DNA of 64,000 nucleotides from SLSG01 sp964477035 (GTDB taxonomy: Bacteria > Bacteroidota > Bacteroidia > Bacteroidales > UBA7960). Below are positions 43,324-50,137 of the stretch, piece by piece (the first letter of the stretch is position 1; each line of letters begins with the position of its first letter). The position numbers were made by a program, and so were the translations under genes. The stretch is from NCBI GenBank assembly GCA_964477035.1, contig CAYZCW010000004.1, positions 235,689-299,688 on the forward strand. Reading direction: 5' to 3'. The notes beneath the pieces are model-generated. The model ran no database searches. It was not told the origin of the DNA and saw nothing but the letters and a program-made list of their open reading frames with translations.

Positions 43324-43995
43324 TTATTGCGAAATGGCCCGTAAGGGAATGCGGTAATACAGGGCATAATGCATCATGACGACGGTGTTTCGGTCACTTC
43401 TTCCATAGCCGCTGATGGTGTATGGATCCATTTGCTCTCCCCCCTTGCGGGAAATCAGGAAACGCGTCCTGACGGACCATCCGAGAAAAAAATGCCTGCC
43501 GATGCGGGTCTTCAGCCCGCCCCCGAATTCCAGCCAGTGGGCGGAGAAGGACTCTGTCGGTATGACCGTTTCAAGACTGCCCCAGAAGGGATCCGTGATC
43601 CGCACAAAAGGGGCTTCGTGCCGAAGGCTTCCGTAGCCGTAACGAAGGGAGGCAACCACCACGTCCTGGTGGGTGGGATCCGGTCTTTTCAGAAAATTGT
43701 AATCGGCGCCCAGCCTGAAGAACCAGCCGTTTGCCTGGTAATTGTGACTGGATTTGTCCACGCCCACTTGCAGGGTCCCGGCTTCGGCAGCGGCAAACCA
43801 GTTCTTCCTCCATTCCCAGTCGATGGTTGCCTCCAGGGTTCTGGCGGCAGGTTCCATCAGGTGCCTGGCGATGGAAGATACATCCAGGCCGGCTCGCAGG
43901 GCCGGGATGAACGTGCTGTCGGGTTCCGCCAGTGCCGGTCCCTTACCGGCTGCCAGCAGGATCAGAAGGAGCGATAAATACCTTGATATGTTCAT
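43324..43995 (-). CDS. DUF6048 family outer-membrane protein
   Basis: 223 residues with a signal peptide (LSLLLILLAAGKGPALAE). The mature part has amphipathic beta strands (RLGADYNFLKRP, VVVASLRYGYGS, EFGGGLKTRIGRHFFLGWSVRTRF) ending MMHYALYYRIPL, as in small outer-membrane barrels. Family DUF6048 by overall pattern and by pairing with DUF6452, whose gene overlaps this one by 53 bases. Function unknown; the tight overlap suggests the two proteins act together in the outer membrane. Confidence 0.8.
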   Translation of the reverse strand: MNISRYLSLLLILLAAGKGPALAEPDSTFIPALRAGLDVSSIARHLMEPAARTLEATIDWEWRKNWFAAAEAGTLQVGVDKSSHNYQANGWFFRLGADYNFLKRPDPTHQDVVVASLRYGYGSLRHEAPFVRITDPFWGSLETVIPTESFSAHWLEFGGGLKTRIGRHFFLGWSVRTRFLISRKGGEQMDPYTISGYGRSDRNTVVMMHYALYYRIPLRAISQ

Positions 43996-44506
43996 CCAGG
44001 GTGTTGGTTACCTGATTGTTGACAGTTTCGATGGCGAAGATGTAGTGTCCCGTGGCCCCGGCCTCCTGCAGGTCGAAAAACAGGTCGAACCCGCATTCCG
44101 CGGACAGCAGGCGGGGATGGCGTACATAGCGCAGCAGCAGGGTGTCATGAACCATGCCGGGGAACACCAGCACAAAACGGCAGTCGTCCTGGCTGATGTC
44201 CAGGGGCAGTTCGATGCGGCTGACGTTCCTGCGGTTGTTGTAAATGCTGTCGCCGGTGCCTCCCAGCCCGTAAACGCTCAGGCTGTCCAGGACCGCACTG
44301 CCGGCCTGCCCTTCTCCTCCGGGATGGTAAAAACCAATGCGCAGGGGATTGCTGCCCAGCTCTTCGCAGACCTCCTGGTCCTGGCAGGCCGGCAGCAAAA
44401 CACCCAGGAGGAAGGCAAACAGCAGCAGACGTTGCGACCGGAATTTCCTTAGGGCGGTTACTGGCCGGCTTTGCAGTCCGCAGGGAGGGTTCAGCAGGAA
44501 GTCCAT
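43943..44506 (-). CDS. DUF6452 family lipoprotein
   Basis: 187 residues. The signal peptide ends in a lipobox (FLLGVLLPACQDQEVCEE), so the protein is probably lipid-anchored. The body (LGSNPLRIGFYHPG, then LDSLSVYGLGGTGDSIYNN, then IELPLDISQDDCRFVLVF) follows the DUF6452 pattern. It precedes and overlaps the DUF6048 gene, the usual pair in Bacteroidota. Upstream is a -7 box that ends four bases before ATG, so the transcript is probably leaderless. The N-terminal region before the hydrophobic stretch is long (about 25 residues) for a signal peptide, but the promoter position supports this start over an internal one only if leaderless. Confidence 0.8.
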   Translation of the reverse strand: MDFLLNPPCGLQSRPVTALRKFRSQRLLLFAFLLGVLLPACQDQEVCEELGSNPLRIGFYHPGGEGQAGSAVLDSLSVYGLGGTGDSIYNNRRNVSRIELPLDISQDDCRFVLVFPGMVHDTLLLRYVRHPRLLSAECGFDLFFDLQEAGATGHYIFAIETVNNQVTNTLDEHIKVFIAPSDPAGSR

Positions 44507-44510
44507 GGAG

Positions 44511-44518
44511 CAAATGTA
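44511..44518 (-). promoter_or_regulatory. -7 box for DUF6452 (probable leaderless mRNA)
   Basis: Minus strand reads TACATTTG, CTCC, ATG. It directly abuts the T-run of the btu operon terminator (44521-44528). Confidence 0.6.
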
Positions 44519-44520
44519 TG

Positions 44521-44567
44521 AAAAAAAACGGCCGGGCCCTGGGCCCCGTCCGGGAACTGCCCGGCCG
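44521..44567 (-). terminator. GC-rich terminator of the btuB-btuG operon
   Basis: On the minus strand CGGCCGGGC (complement of 44559-44567) pairs with GCCCGGCCG (complement of 44529-44537), and eight T follow. A second self-complementary CCGGCCGG pair (about 44561-44582) is just upstream. Confidence 0.75.
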
Positions 44568-44609
44568 GGGGAACCGGCCGGTCCCTCCCGGACAGCAGGA
44601 CCCCGTTCC

Positions 44610-45740
44610 TCAATAGAAGTAAAAGCCCCTGGGATTGTTCATGGCATCGAAATCATACAGCGCCTGGCCCTGGGGGTCGAACACATAGACCTTGCCCTTT
44701 TGTGTGAAATCGATGGCATCGCTCACGAACAGCTTGCCGTCTGACGGGTCGGCTCCCAGACCGTAAAAAAACCTGCCACCGGCCGGCACCAAAAGAACCG
44801 GCTCCGGTGTGGCCTCGCTGAGCGGAAAGGCATGGACCCCCCCACCCAAAAAGTACAATGTACGCCCGTCGGGGCTGATGTCCAGTGCCGAATAGGTCGC
44901 CCCCGTGACAGGCAATTCGTGGCGCTCCGCCACCTGGTAAGTGTCCTTGTCGAGGCGCAGCAGGGCGGCGCCCGTGCCGTCCATCCAGTCACCGGCACAA
45001 AGCACCCAGGCATGTCCCTGGTGGTCCGTGCGCAGCCCGACCGGGTTGGGGCCGGCCTCCACGCTGCCGGTAAGCTGGTCGGTGTCCGGATCGATCAGAT
45101 AGATCCTGCCTTCACCGACCCCGCATACCAGCACCGTGCCGGAAACCATCCCGAGCTCCTCGGTCCATCCGTCTGCGGGGATGGTGCCACTTGCCTCGTT
45201 GGTTTCCAGGTCAATGATCTGGATCTGGCCGGAAAACAAGTCGGTGACATAGGCTTTTTGCCCGCCCACGGGCAGGAAATGCCGCGGAGAGGTCAAGCCG
45301 TCGATGGTGGCATGTCGTTTCCAGCTGGCCGGGTCGACCACTTCTATCTTGCCGGAGCCGTTCACCACCAGGTAGGCCAGTCCGTCATGTACATGCATCG
45401 ACTGCAGGATGTCGCCCAGGTCCTCCCCGTTTGCATTCCGGAACAGCCCATGGGATACTTGCCGGTCGCTGCGGCGGAAATAACTCAGGGAGGCATTGCC
45501 CCATTGAAAATTGCCCTCATTGAGGACAAACAGGCCTTCCCCGCCGATGATCCCATCCGGATCGTCTGTGACCGGGTCCCGTTCACAGGATGCCAGCAGG
45601 ACGGCGGCCAGCAGGGACAGTCCCAGCAGGGTGGCCAGGGGGCGAAACAGATGGGCCGTGCCAGTGGTTTTCAAGGCAGGGAGGCGTTCGGGCCCGGCAG
45701 AAGCAGGGGCTTTGGGCAGGAAGAAGTTTTGATTTGTCAT
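44610..45740 (-). CDS. BtuG-like surface lipoprotein, YncE-type beta-propeller
   Basis: 376 residues. Lipobox LLAAVLLASC places the lipidated Cys near residue 52, after an unusually long n-region; ERDPVTDDPDG follows it, an acidic stretch like those that export lipoproteins to the cell surface in Bacteroidota. The rest is a seven-bladed propeller with YVTDLFSGQIQIIDLET, IYLIDPDTDQLTGSVE, and YSALDISPDGRTLYFLGG repeats. Bacteroides BtuG proteins are surface lipoproteins that bind cobamides with very high affinity and hand them to BtuB. The riboswitch-controlled BtuB-like gene lies 22 bases upstream, which strongly supports this role. Confidence 0.87.
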   Translation of the reverse strand: MTNQNFFLPKAPASAGPERLPALKTTGTAHLFRPLATLLGLSLLAAVLLASCERDPVTDDPDGIIGGEGLFVLNEGNFQWGNASLSYFRRSDRQVSHGLFRNANGEDLGDILQSMHVHDGLAYLVVNGSGKIEVVDPASWKRHATIDGLTSPRHFLPVGGQKAYVTDLFSGQIQIIDLETNEASGTIPADGWTEELGMVSGTVLVCGVGEGRIYLIDPDTDQLTGSVEAGPNPVGLRTDHQGHAWVLCAGDWMDGTGAALLRLDKDTYQVAERHELPVTGATYSALDISPDGRTLYFLGGGVHAFPLSEATPEPVLLVPAGGRFFYGLGADPSDGKLFVSDAIDFTQKGKVYVFDPQGQALYDFDAMNNPRGFYFY

Positions 45741-45762
45741 GGGTTGTTTTATTGGGGAAAGA

Positions 45763-47664
45763 TTAATGCATGGTCACGCTGAGGGAGCCGGTCACATAAC
45801 GCAGCGGCATGGGCCGGCCCGCCATGAGTTCGTAGCTTTGGTTGAACAGGTTGGTGATGCCCAGGGAGAGGGTGGATTCGGACCTTCCCAGGAGAAACCG
45901 CCATGCCAGGCCTGCATCGGCATGGTGCCAGGGCCGGAGCCACTGGCTGTTGTCGCTGCTGGTATAGGCCCTTCCGCTCCATTGCTGGTCGATCCAGGCC
46001 GACAGCCTGCGGTATCCGATCGACAGGCCCATACCGGCCCTGTCTCTGGGAACATAGAGGAGCTGTTTGCCCAGGGAGGCATCGTTGGGGCTTTTCGCCC
46101 TGAGGTTGACCGAGTGGACCCTGTCGTACCGGACATGCCATTCCGCCGCCACCGGTCCGACCAGGAACCCGCCGCCGGCCCTTGCCTCCAGACCGTGGCT
46201 TCGAACCCGCATGATGTTTTGCGGGCTCCAAAGCTGCCCCATGCCGGAGGGAAGCCAGATGATCCAGTTGTCCACCACCCGGTGAAAACCCGTGAGGCTG
46301 AATTCCAGGAATCTGTCCATCCACTGTATGCTCAAATCCTGGCTCCATCCCTCCTCGGGCCGCAGATCCGGGTTGCCGCCCGGGGACCAGTACAGGTCGT
46401 TCAGGGAAGGCAAACGGAAGTTTTTTCCTGCATTGGCCTTGAGGAATGTCCGCCTGGATACCTGCCAGGACAATCCGGCAGATGGCATGAAAGGGATGGA
46501 GGTGCCGCCGACCACCTCCTGCCTGCCGCTCAGCCGCAGTTGCAGGCTGCCGCTTTCGTTCTGCCAGCCGGCTGTGGCATAAAATGCCATGATGTGCCGC
46601 CGGTGCCGTTGGTCATAATTATCAGCCGCCGCCCGGGAAGAGTTGGCGTGCAGGCCCCCGCTGAGCAGAACCCCGGGGGTGGCCTGCCACCGGGCCTCCA
46701 TTTCCTGCACGAGCGTCTGCCAGGAGCTTTTGCTGGAGGGGGTCTGGCTGTCTTCATAGACCAGGAATTCGTCCCGGTAGGCGCTGCGCCAGTTCAGGAC
46801 GGCCCTGTCAAATACAGATACCCAGTGGGCGCTGATCCTGAAGGCCTGATCCTGTTGTAAGGCTTCCGAATCGACCTGGTAGAGGGAAGGGGGGATGTCC
46901 CTGTGGCTGTCCTGCAGCCAGAGATCCAGTTCCAGTCTGTGCCGCCGCCCCGCATCCAGCCTAAACTGTCCGGTCAGGCCCCTGTTCCTGAACGCGGCGT
47001 GCTCCTGTATCCTCACGGCCCGGGCAGGCATCGAAGGATTGGCATAGCGGTAGCGATTGTCCGACCGCTCGTGGACCAGGCGGATGCCGGCAGCGGCGGG
47101 ACCGGCCCTGAAGTCGGTCCGCACCCTTTGGGAGAATCCGCCCAGGCTGTTGGCCTGCAACCCTCCCTGCAGTAACAAGGGTTCCCCGGACGGTCCGCGG
47201 GAGTTCAGGTGGATGGCGCCGCCCATGGGGCCGCTGCCCCACAGGGCGCTCCCGCCCCCGTATTGTACAGTGATGCCATCGAATAGGAATACCGGCAGCA
47301 GGGCCAGGTCTGCCTGGCCATTCATGGGGTTCATCAGGTCGAGGCCGTTCCAGAGGAGGCTGGTGTGGCCGGCCGACCCGCCGCGCATGGAAGTGGTGGC
47401 CAGGATGCCCGGGCCGTAGCTCTTGATATGGATTCCGGTATGCCTGGCCACAAGCCTGTCCAGGCTTTCAAAGTGGTGGCGTGCAAGTTGCCGTTCCCCG
47501 ATGACCAGGTTTTGCCTGCCCGGGGCGGACAGGCGGTGGCTCTCGATGCGGACTGCTTCGAGGGTGATCAGGGTGTCCGCTGTTCCTGCATCTCTTCCCC
47601 ATGCCCCGGCAGGCAGCAAAAGGCATACTATGGCAATCAGCAAGGGACACAGTTGGCGGTGCAT
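45763..47664 (-). CDS. btuB: TonB-dependent receptor, BtuB-like (cobamide uptake)
   Basis: 633 residues. Signal peptide (LCPLLIAIVCLLLPAGAWG), then a TonB-box-like TLITLEAVRIES, plug domain (RGGSAGHTSLLWNGLDLMNP, VQYGGGSALWGSGPMGGAIH) and a 22-strand-type barrel rich in aromatic strands. Start 47664 is chosen because the longer reading runs through the riboswitch. Cobalamin specificity is inferred from the cobalamin riboswitch in the leader and from the following BtuG-like gene. No BtuF/BtuC/BtuD genes for inner-membrane transport are in this window. The last residues (SLSVTMH) do not end in the usual aromatic. Confidence 0.9.
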   Translation of the reverse strand: MHRQLCPLLIAIVCLLLPAGAWGRDAGTADTLITLEAVRIESHRLSAPGRQNLVIGERQLARHHFESLDRLVARHTGIHIKSYGPGILATTSMRGGSAGHTSLLWNGLDLMNPMNGQADLALLPVFLFDGITVQYGGGSALWGSGPMGGAIHLNSRGPSGEPLLLQGGLQANSLGGFSQRVRTDFRAGPAAAGIRLVHERSDNRYRYANPSMPARAVRIQEHAAFRNRGLTGQFRLDAGRRHRLELDLWLQDSHRDIPPSLYQVDSEALQQDQAFRISAHWVSVFDRAVLNWRSAYRDEFLVYEDSQTPSSKSSWQTLVQEMEARWQATPGVLLSGGLHANSSRAAADNYDQRHRRHIMAFYATAGWQNESGSLQLRLSGRQEVVGGTSIPFMPSAGLSWQVSRRTFLKANAGKNFRLPSLNDLYWSPGGNPDLRPEEGWSQDLSIQWMDRFLEFSLTGFHRVVDNWIIWLPSGMGQLWSPQNIMRVRSHGLEARAGGGFLVGPVAAEWHVRYDRVHSVNLRAKSPNDASLGKQLLYVPRDRAGMGLSIGYRRLSAWIDQQWSGRAYTSSDNSQWLRPWHHADAGLAWRFLLGRSESTLSLGITNLFNQSYELMAGRPMPLRYVTGSLSVTMH

Positions 47665-47723
47665 GGAAAAACTATTTGACCCGTTCTTTTTTCGCTTTTT
47701 TCCCGAAAGCTGCAAAGTGAGTA

Positions 47724-47910
47724 CGGCACAGGCAGGTCTTCTGACTCGCTCTTTGTTTGCCGCCTTCCCATCCGGCCCGTTGAGGCCCGACAGTGGCATC
47801 GGAGTGACAAACAACATCCAAGAGCTTACAGCAGCGGGAACTGTTCAGGATTTGCACCTGATTCCCTTTTCATCCGGTCGGCCCGGGAGGACCTTCGGAA
47901 CCTGTGGCGG
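47724..47910 (-). promoter_or_regulatory. Cobalamin riboswitch
   Basis: The minus strand carries the diagnostic elements in order: GGGAATCAGGTGCAAATCC, CAGTTCCCGCTGCTGTAAGC, GTCACT, GGGAAGGCGGC, GAGCGAGTCAGAAGACCTGCC (the B12 box). Outer pairing CACAGG/CCTGTG closes the aptamer. It lies about 60 bases before the btuB start, so B12 should shut off btuB and btuG. A small GCTTT/AAAGC hairpin (near 47690-47706) follows the aptamer and may be part of the expression platform; no T-rich terminator is seen. Confidence 0.95.
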
Positions 47911-47912
47911 GG

Positions 47913-47920
47913 CAAATGTA
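47913..47920 (-). promoter_or_regulatory. -7 box driving the riboswitch-btuB-btuG transcript
   Basis: Minus strand reads TACATTTG, ending just before the aptamer begins. Sits 28 bases after the stop of the radical SAM gene, so btu has its own promoter. Confidence 0.6.
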
Positions 47921-47948
47921 AGAAAAAAAACCTTCGCCCGGGATGGAA

Positions 47949-49247
47949 TCAAAAATAAAGGGAGGCCCCCAGCCCGATCAGGCCGTCGGCCGGCCTGCAG
48001 TCGGGAGCGAGCAGGCTGCCGTGGCGGTTTTTTGCCAGGGAGGCGCAGCCACCGCCGCAGGCCAGTTGCAGGGCGCAGTGGCTGCATTCCGGGATCTGTG
48101 TCACGTCCCTTTGCTGCCAGGCCCGAACCGCCTGTCCATTCAGCTCCAGGCGGGGGTAAAAGCGTCCCAGGGCCTCCCCTTCCTTGCCCACGGTGGCCGT
48201 GCAGGCATAGACCCGGCCGTGTAAGTCCAGGGCCCATTCCGACTTGCAGGCCGGGCAGGCATCGAACAGGGGCGGGGGGAGTTGTCCGTTCTCGGAGAGG
48301 TAGCGGCTGACCGACAGGGCCGGCTTGTGAAAATCCAGCAGTTCCGGGTGTTCTTTGGCCAGGTCATGGTAATCCGTATAAAACTCCAGGCGGGAATACA
48401 GGCGGTCGGGGCTTGCCTGGCAGCTGTGCAGTTCGTAGTTCCGGCCCAGCTGGGTCTTGAAAAGGGGGTGGCCGGTCCATCCACGCTGCGCCGACAGGCG
48501 TGCCAGGGCAGGCAGGTGCTGCATGTTGCCGCGGTCGGCCACCACCCGGAGGTTCACAGGATACCCCCGGTCCAGGCAGCGGTCCAGGTTGCGGCTGATC
48601 TTGTCGAAACTGGGCCGGTTTCCCCTGAGCGGCCGGCGGGCATCGTGGACATCCGGAGGGCCATCCAGGGTGAGTTGGATCTCCCGTACTTTGGCTTGTC
48701 CCAGGACGTCCAGGTAGCGGTCCAGGTGGTAGCCGTTGGTGACCACCGCGAGGTCGGTGCCTTCCTTTCCGCAGCGCGCAATGAATACCGAGAGGGCCCT
48801 GTGGTATCCGGCCCCGTCCAGGAAGGGCTCTCCCCCGAACAGGGTCACATAATGCTTTTTCGGGGCGACAACCTCCCTGAGGAAACCGAAAAAGGCGTCC
48901 GTAATCCCCGGATGGAGCGCCGCGGCCTCCTGCCCGTAATCCGATTGGTAGCAGTAGCTGCAGTCAAAATTGCACTGGTAGGTGGGCACGAACAACACCT
49001 GCACCTCTTCCTGCTCTCTTTTTTCCAGAAAGTCGATATACCGGAGACGGTAGGCCAGTTCTTCTGCTTCCGGGTCGCACCAGTACCCCTTCTCGACAAA
49101 GGCCCGGGGGATGTCCCTGGCGCCGGGCTGCAGGAACTGCACCTCATCACCCTCAAGCAGGTCGGCCTCTCCGGAGAGCAGGTTGACCACCACCCAGTCC
49201 TTTCTGCCCGGGAGGCGGCTCAGGATATTGAAGCGGGAAGGTTGCAA
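47949..49247 (-). CDS. Radical SAM/SPASM domain protein, probable peptide maturase
   Basis: 432 residues. Residues 1-80 are a small N-terminal domain (WVVVNLLSGEADLLEG, GYWCDPEAEELAYRLRYIDF) of the kind that precedes the catalytic barrel in peptide-modifying enzymes. The radical SAM cluster is C92-x3-C96-x2-C99 (TYQCNFDCSYCYQ); FGGEPF (137-142) is the SAM-binding GGEP. The C-terminal SPASM region has at least eight cysteines (CPAC near 332, CTATVG near 349, then C388, C391, C397, C401, C417) for extra 4Fe-4S clusters. Start codon is TTG, nine bases after the first base of the peptide gene's stop and in the same frame. Immediately follows a 37-codon cysteine-containing gene, its likely substrate. 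Anaerobic sulfatase maturase is an alternative family, but no sulfatase is near. Confidence 0.85.
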   Translation of the reverse strand: MQPSRFNILSRLPGRKDWVVVNLLSGEADLLEGDEVQFLQPGARDIPRAFVEKGYWCDPEAEELAYRLRYIDFLEKREQEEVQVLFVPTYQCNFDCSYCYQSDYGQEAAALHPGITDAFFGFLREVVAPKKHYVTLFGGEPFLDGAGYHRALSVFIARCGKEGTDLAVVTNGYHLDRYLDVLGQAKVREIQLTLDGPPDVHDARRPLRGNRPSFDKISRNLDRCLDRGYPVNLRVVADRGNMQHLPALARLSAQRGWTGHPLFKTQLGRNYELHSCQASPDRLYSRLEFYTDYHDLAKEHPELLDFHKPALSVSRYLSENGQLPPPLFDACPACKSEWALDLHGRVYACTATVGKEGEALGRFYPRLELNGQAVRAWQQRDVTQIPECSHCALQLACGGGCASLAKNRHGSLLAPDCRPADGLIGLGASLYF

Positions 49248-49253
49248 GGTTTT

Positions 49254-49367
49254 TTAGTCGTGGCAGCCCTGGGGCGAGGTGCTTTGCTTGGCACAGCACT
49301 GGGCCTGGGGGGTCTTGGCCGTTTTTTCCTGTGGTTGTTTGCCGTTTTTCTTTGTCAGGGTCTTCAT
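49254..49367 (-). CDS. 37-residue cysteine-containing peptide, putative RiPP precursor
   Basis: A small gene between the ArsM-like gene (39-base gap) and the radical SAM gene (stop to TTG start spaced by 6 bases). Reads MKTLTKKNGKQPQEKTAKTP, then QAQCCAKQSTSPQGCHD. The first 22 residues are basic and Cys-free (a possible leader); the last 15 hold Cys24, Cys25 and Cys35 plus a penultimate His. No signal peptide. I do not recognise the family. The translation is inferred from spacing, coding-like composition and context: radical SAM/SPASM enzymes are usually next to a short Cys-containing substrate. A chance ORF cannot be fully excluded because it is short. It is in the same frame as the radical SAM gene, divided only by TAA-AAA-ACC. 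Confidence 0.6.
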   Translation of the reverse strand: MKTLTKKNGKQPQEKTAKTPQAQCCAKQSTSPQGCHD

Positions 49368-49406
49368 ATGGCTTGGTTTGGGTTGGTTCGTCGGATGGAT
49401 CAGCGG

Positions 49407-50063
49407 TTACTGCTCTGTCATCCGGGCAGGCAGGGGCCTGGTTCCCCGGAGGGTGAAACTGGCCACCTCCACTTCCCCCTTGCGGTAGGGTGCGGACTCT
49501 TCCACCACCTCGATGCCGGTCAGCCCCGCCCCAAGGACATGGTTCAGGTATGCCTCCCGGGTAACCGCCCCGCCCCAGCAGGCAGCCACGGCTTCCGGGT
49601 CCAGGCGGTAGGCAGGCGGGATTTCTTCCAGGGCATAGATGTCGCTGACCACAAACCGGCCACCCGGCTTCAACACCCTTGCGATCTCCTGCCACACCAG
49701 GTCCTGCTGCAGGGAATGGTTGATGGTACAATTGGACAGGACCACATCCACGGTGGCGTCCCCGAGCTCGATCCTTTCCAGCGGACAACGGATGAAACGC
49801 ACATTCCGGATTCCCAGTTTTTCTGCATTTTCCTTTGCCACCGCGATCATGCCATCAGAGATGTCCACCCCGATGCCCTGTCCGTTACTGCCGGCCAGGC
49901 TGGCCATGCGCAGCACATCAAAACCCTTGCCGCAGCCCAGGTCAAGGCACACATGGCCTTTTTCAATCAAGGCGTGTGAAAGGGCTCCGCCGCAGGACAG
50001 GCAGCACTCCTCCCGCGACAGGGCATCATAGCGCCTGGTGATGGCATTGGCTTCTTCAGACAT
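49407..50063 (-). CDS. ArsM-like SAM methyltransferase
   Basis: 218 residues. SAM motif I is CLDLGCGKGFDVLRMASLAG (39-58), followed by GIGVDISDGMI. The cysteines that define arsenite methyltransferases are all in place: an N-terminal Cys cluster REECCLSCGGAL (C20, C21, C24), SNCTIN (C112), and CWGGAV (C162). ArsM methylates trivalent arsenic, bound through these thiols. It is shorter than most ArsM (about 260-380 residues) and the N-terminal CCxxC is distinctive. It lies first in a three-gene minus-strand unit with the 37-residue peptide and radical SAM genes, which is not a standard arsenic-resistance context (no arsR, arsB or arsC). Alternatives are methylation of another thiol-bound metalloid (Se, Sb) or of the peptide. 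Confidence 0.8.
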   Translation of the reverse strand: MSEEANAITRRYDALSREECCLSCGGALSHALIEKGHVCLDLGCGKGFDVLRMASLAGSNGQGIGVDISDGMIAVAKENAEKLGIRNVRFIRCPLERIELGDATVDVVLSNCTINHSLQQDLVWQEIARVLKPGGRFVVSDIYALEEIPPAYRLDPEAVAACWGGAVTREAYLNHVLGAGLTGIEVVEESAPYRKGEVEVASFTLRGTRPLPARMTEQ

Positions 50064-50070
50064 GACTACC

Positions 50071-50109
50071 TGTATATAGATATATGCTTGTTGAACACTG
50101 GCAAAAATA
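50071..50109 (-). promoter_or_regulatory. Promoter and AT-rich palindrome before the ArsM-like operon
   Basis: Minus-strand -7 box TATTTTTG (complement of 50102-50109) would start transcription near 50097. Just downstream, 50071-50087 reads TGTATATAGATATATGC on the plus strand, a near-symmetrical AT repeat lying between the start site and the ATG at 50063. Such a position suits a repressor (for example ArsR/SmtB type), but no regulator gene is adjacent. Binding is conjecture. Confidence 0.45.
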
Positions 50110-50137
50110 ATTAAAATTTTCGAACATCCGCTTCCTT

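Noticed and set aside
47949..49247. Anaerobic sulfatase-maturating enzyme
   Set aside because: SPASM architecture is shared, but no sulfatase is adjacent and a short Cys-containing gene is; peptide maturase is the better hypothesis, though not proven.
48282..49979. 565-residue plus-strand open reading
   Set aside because: Antisense across the radical SAM, peptide and ArsM-like genes, whose motifs are clear on the minus strand.
49407..50063. Ordinary arsenic-resistance operon
   Set aside because: No ArsR, ArsB/Acr3, ArsC or ArsP gene is present around the ArsM-like gene.
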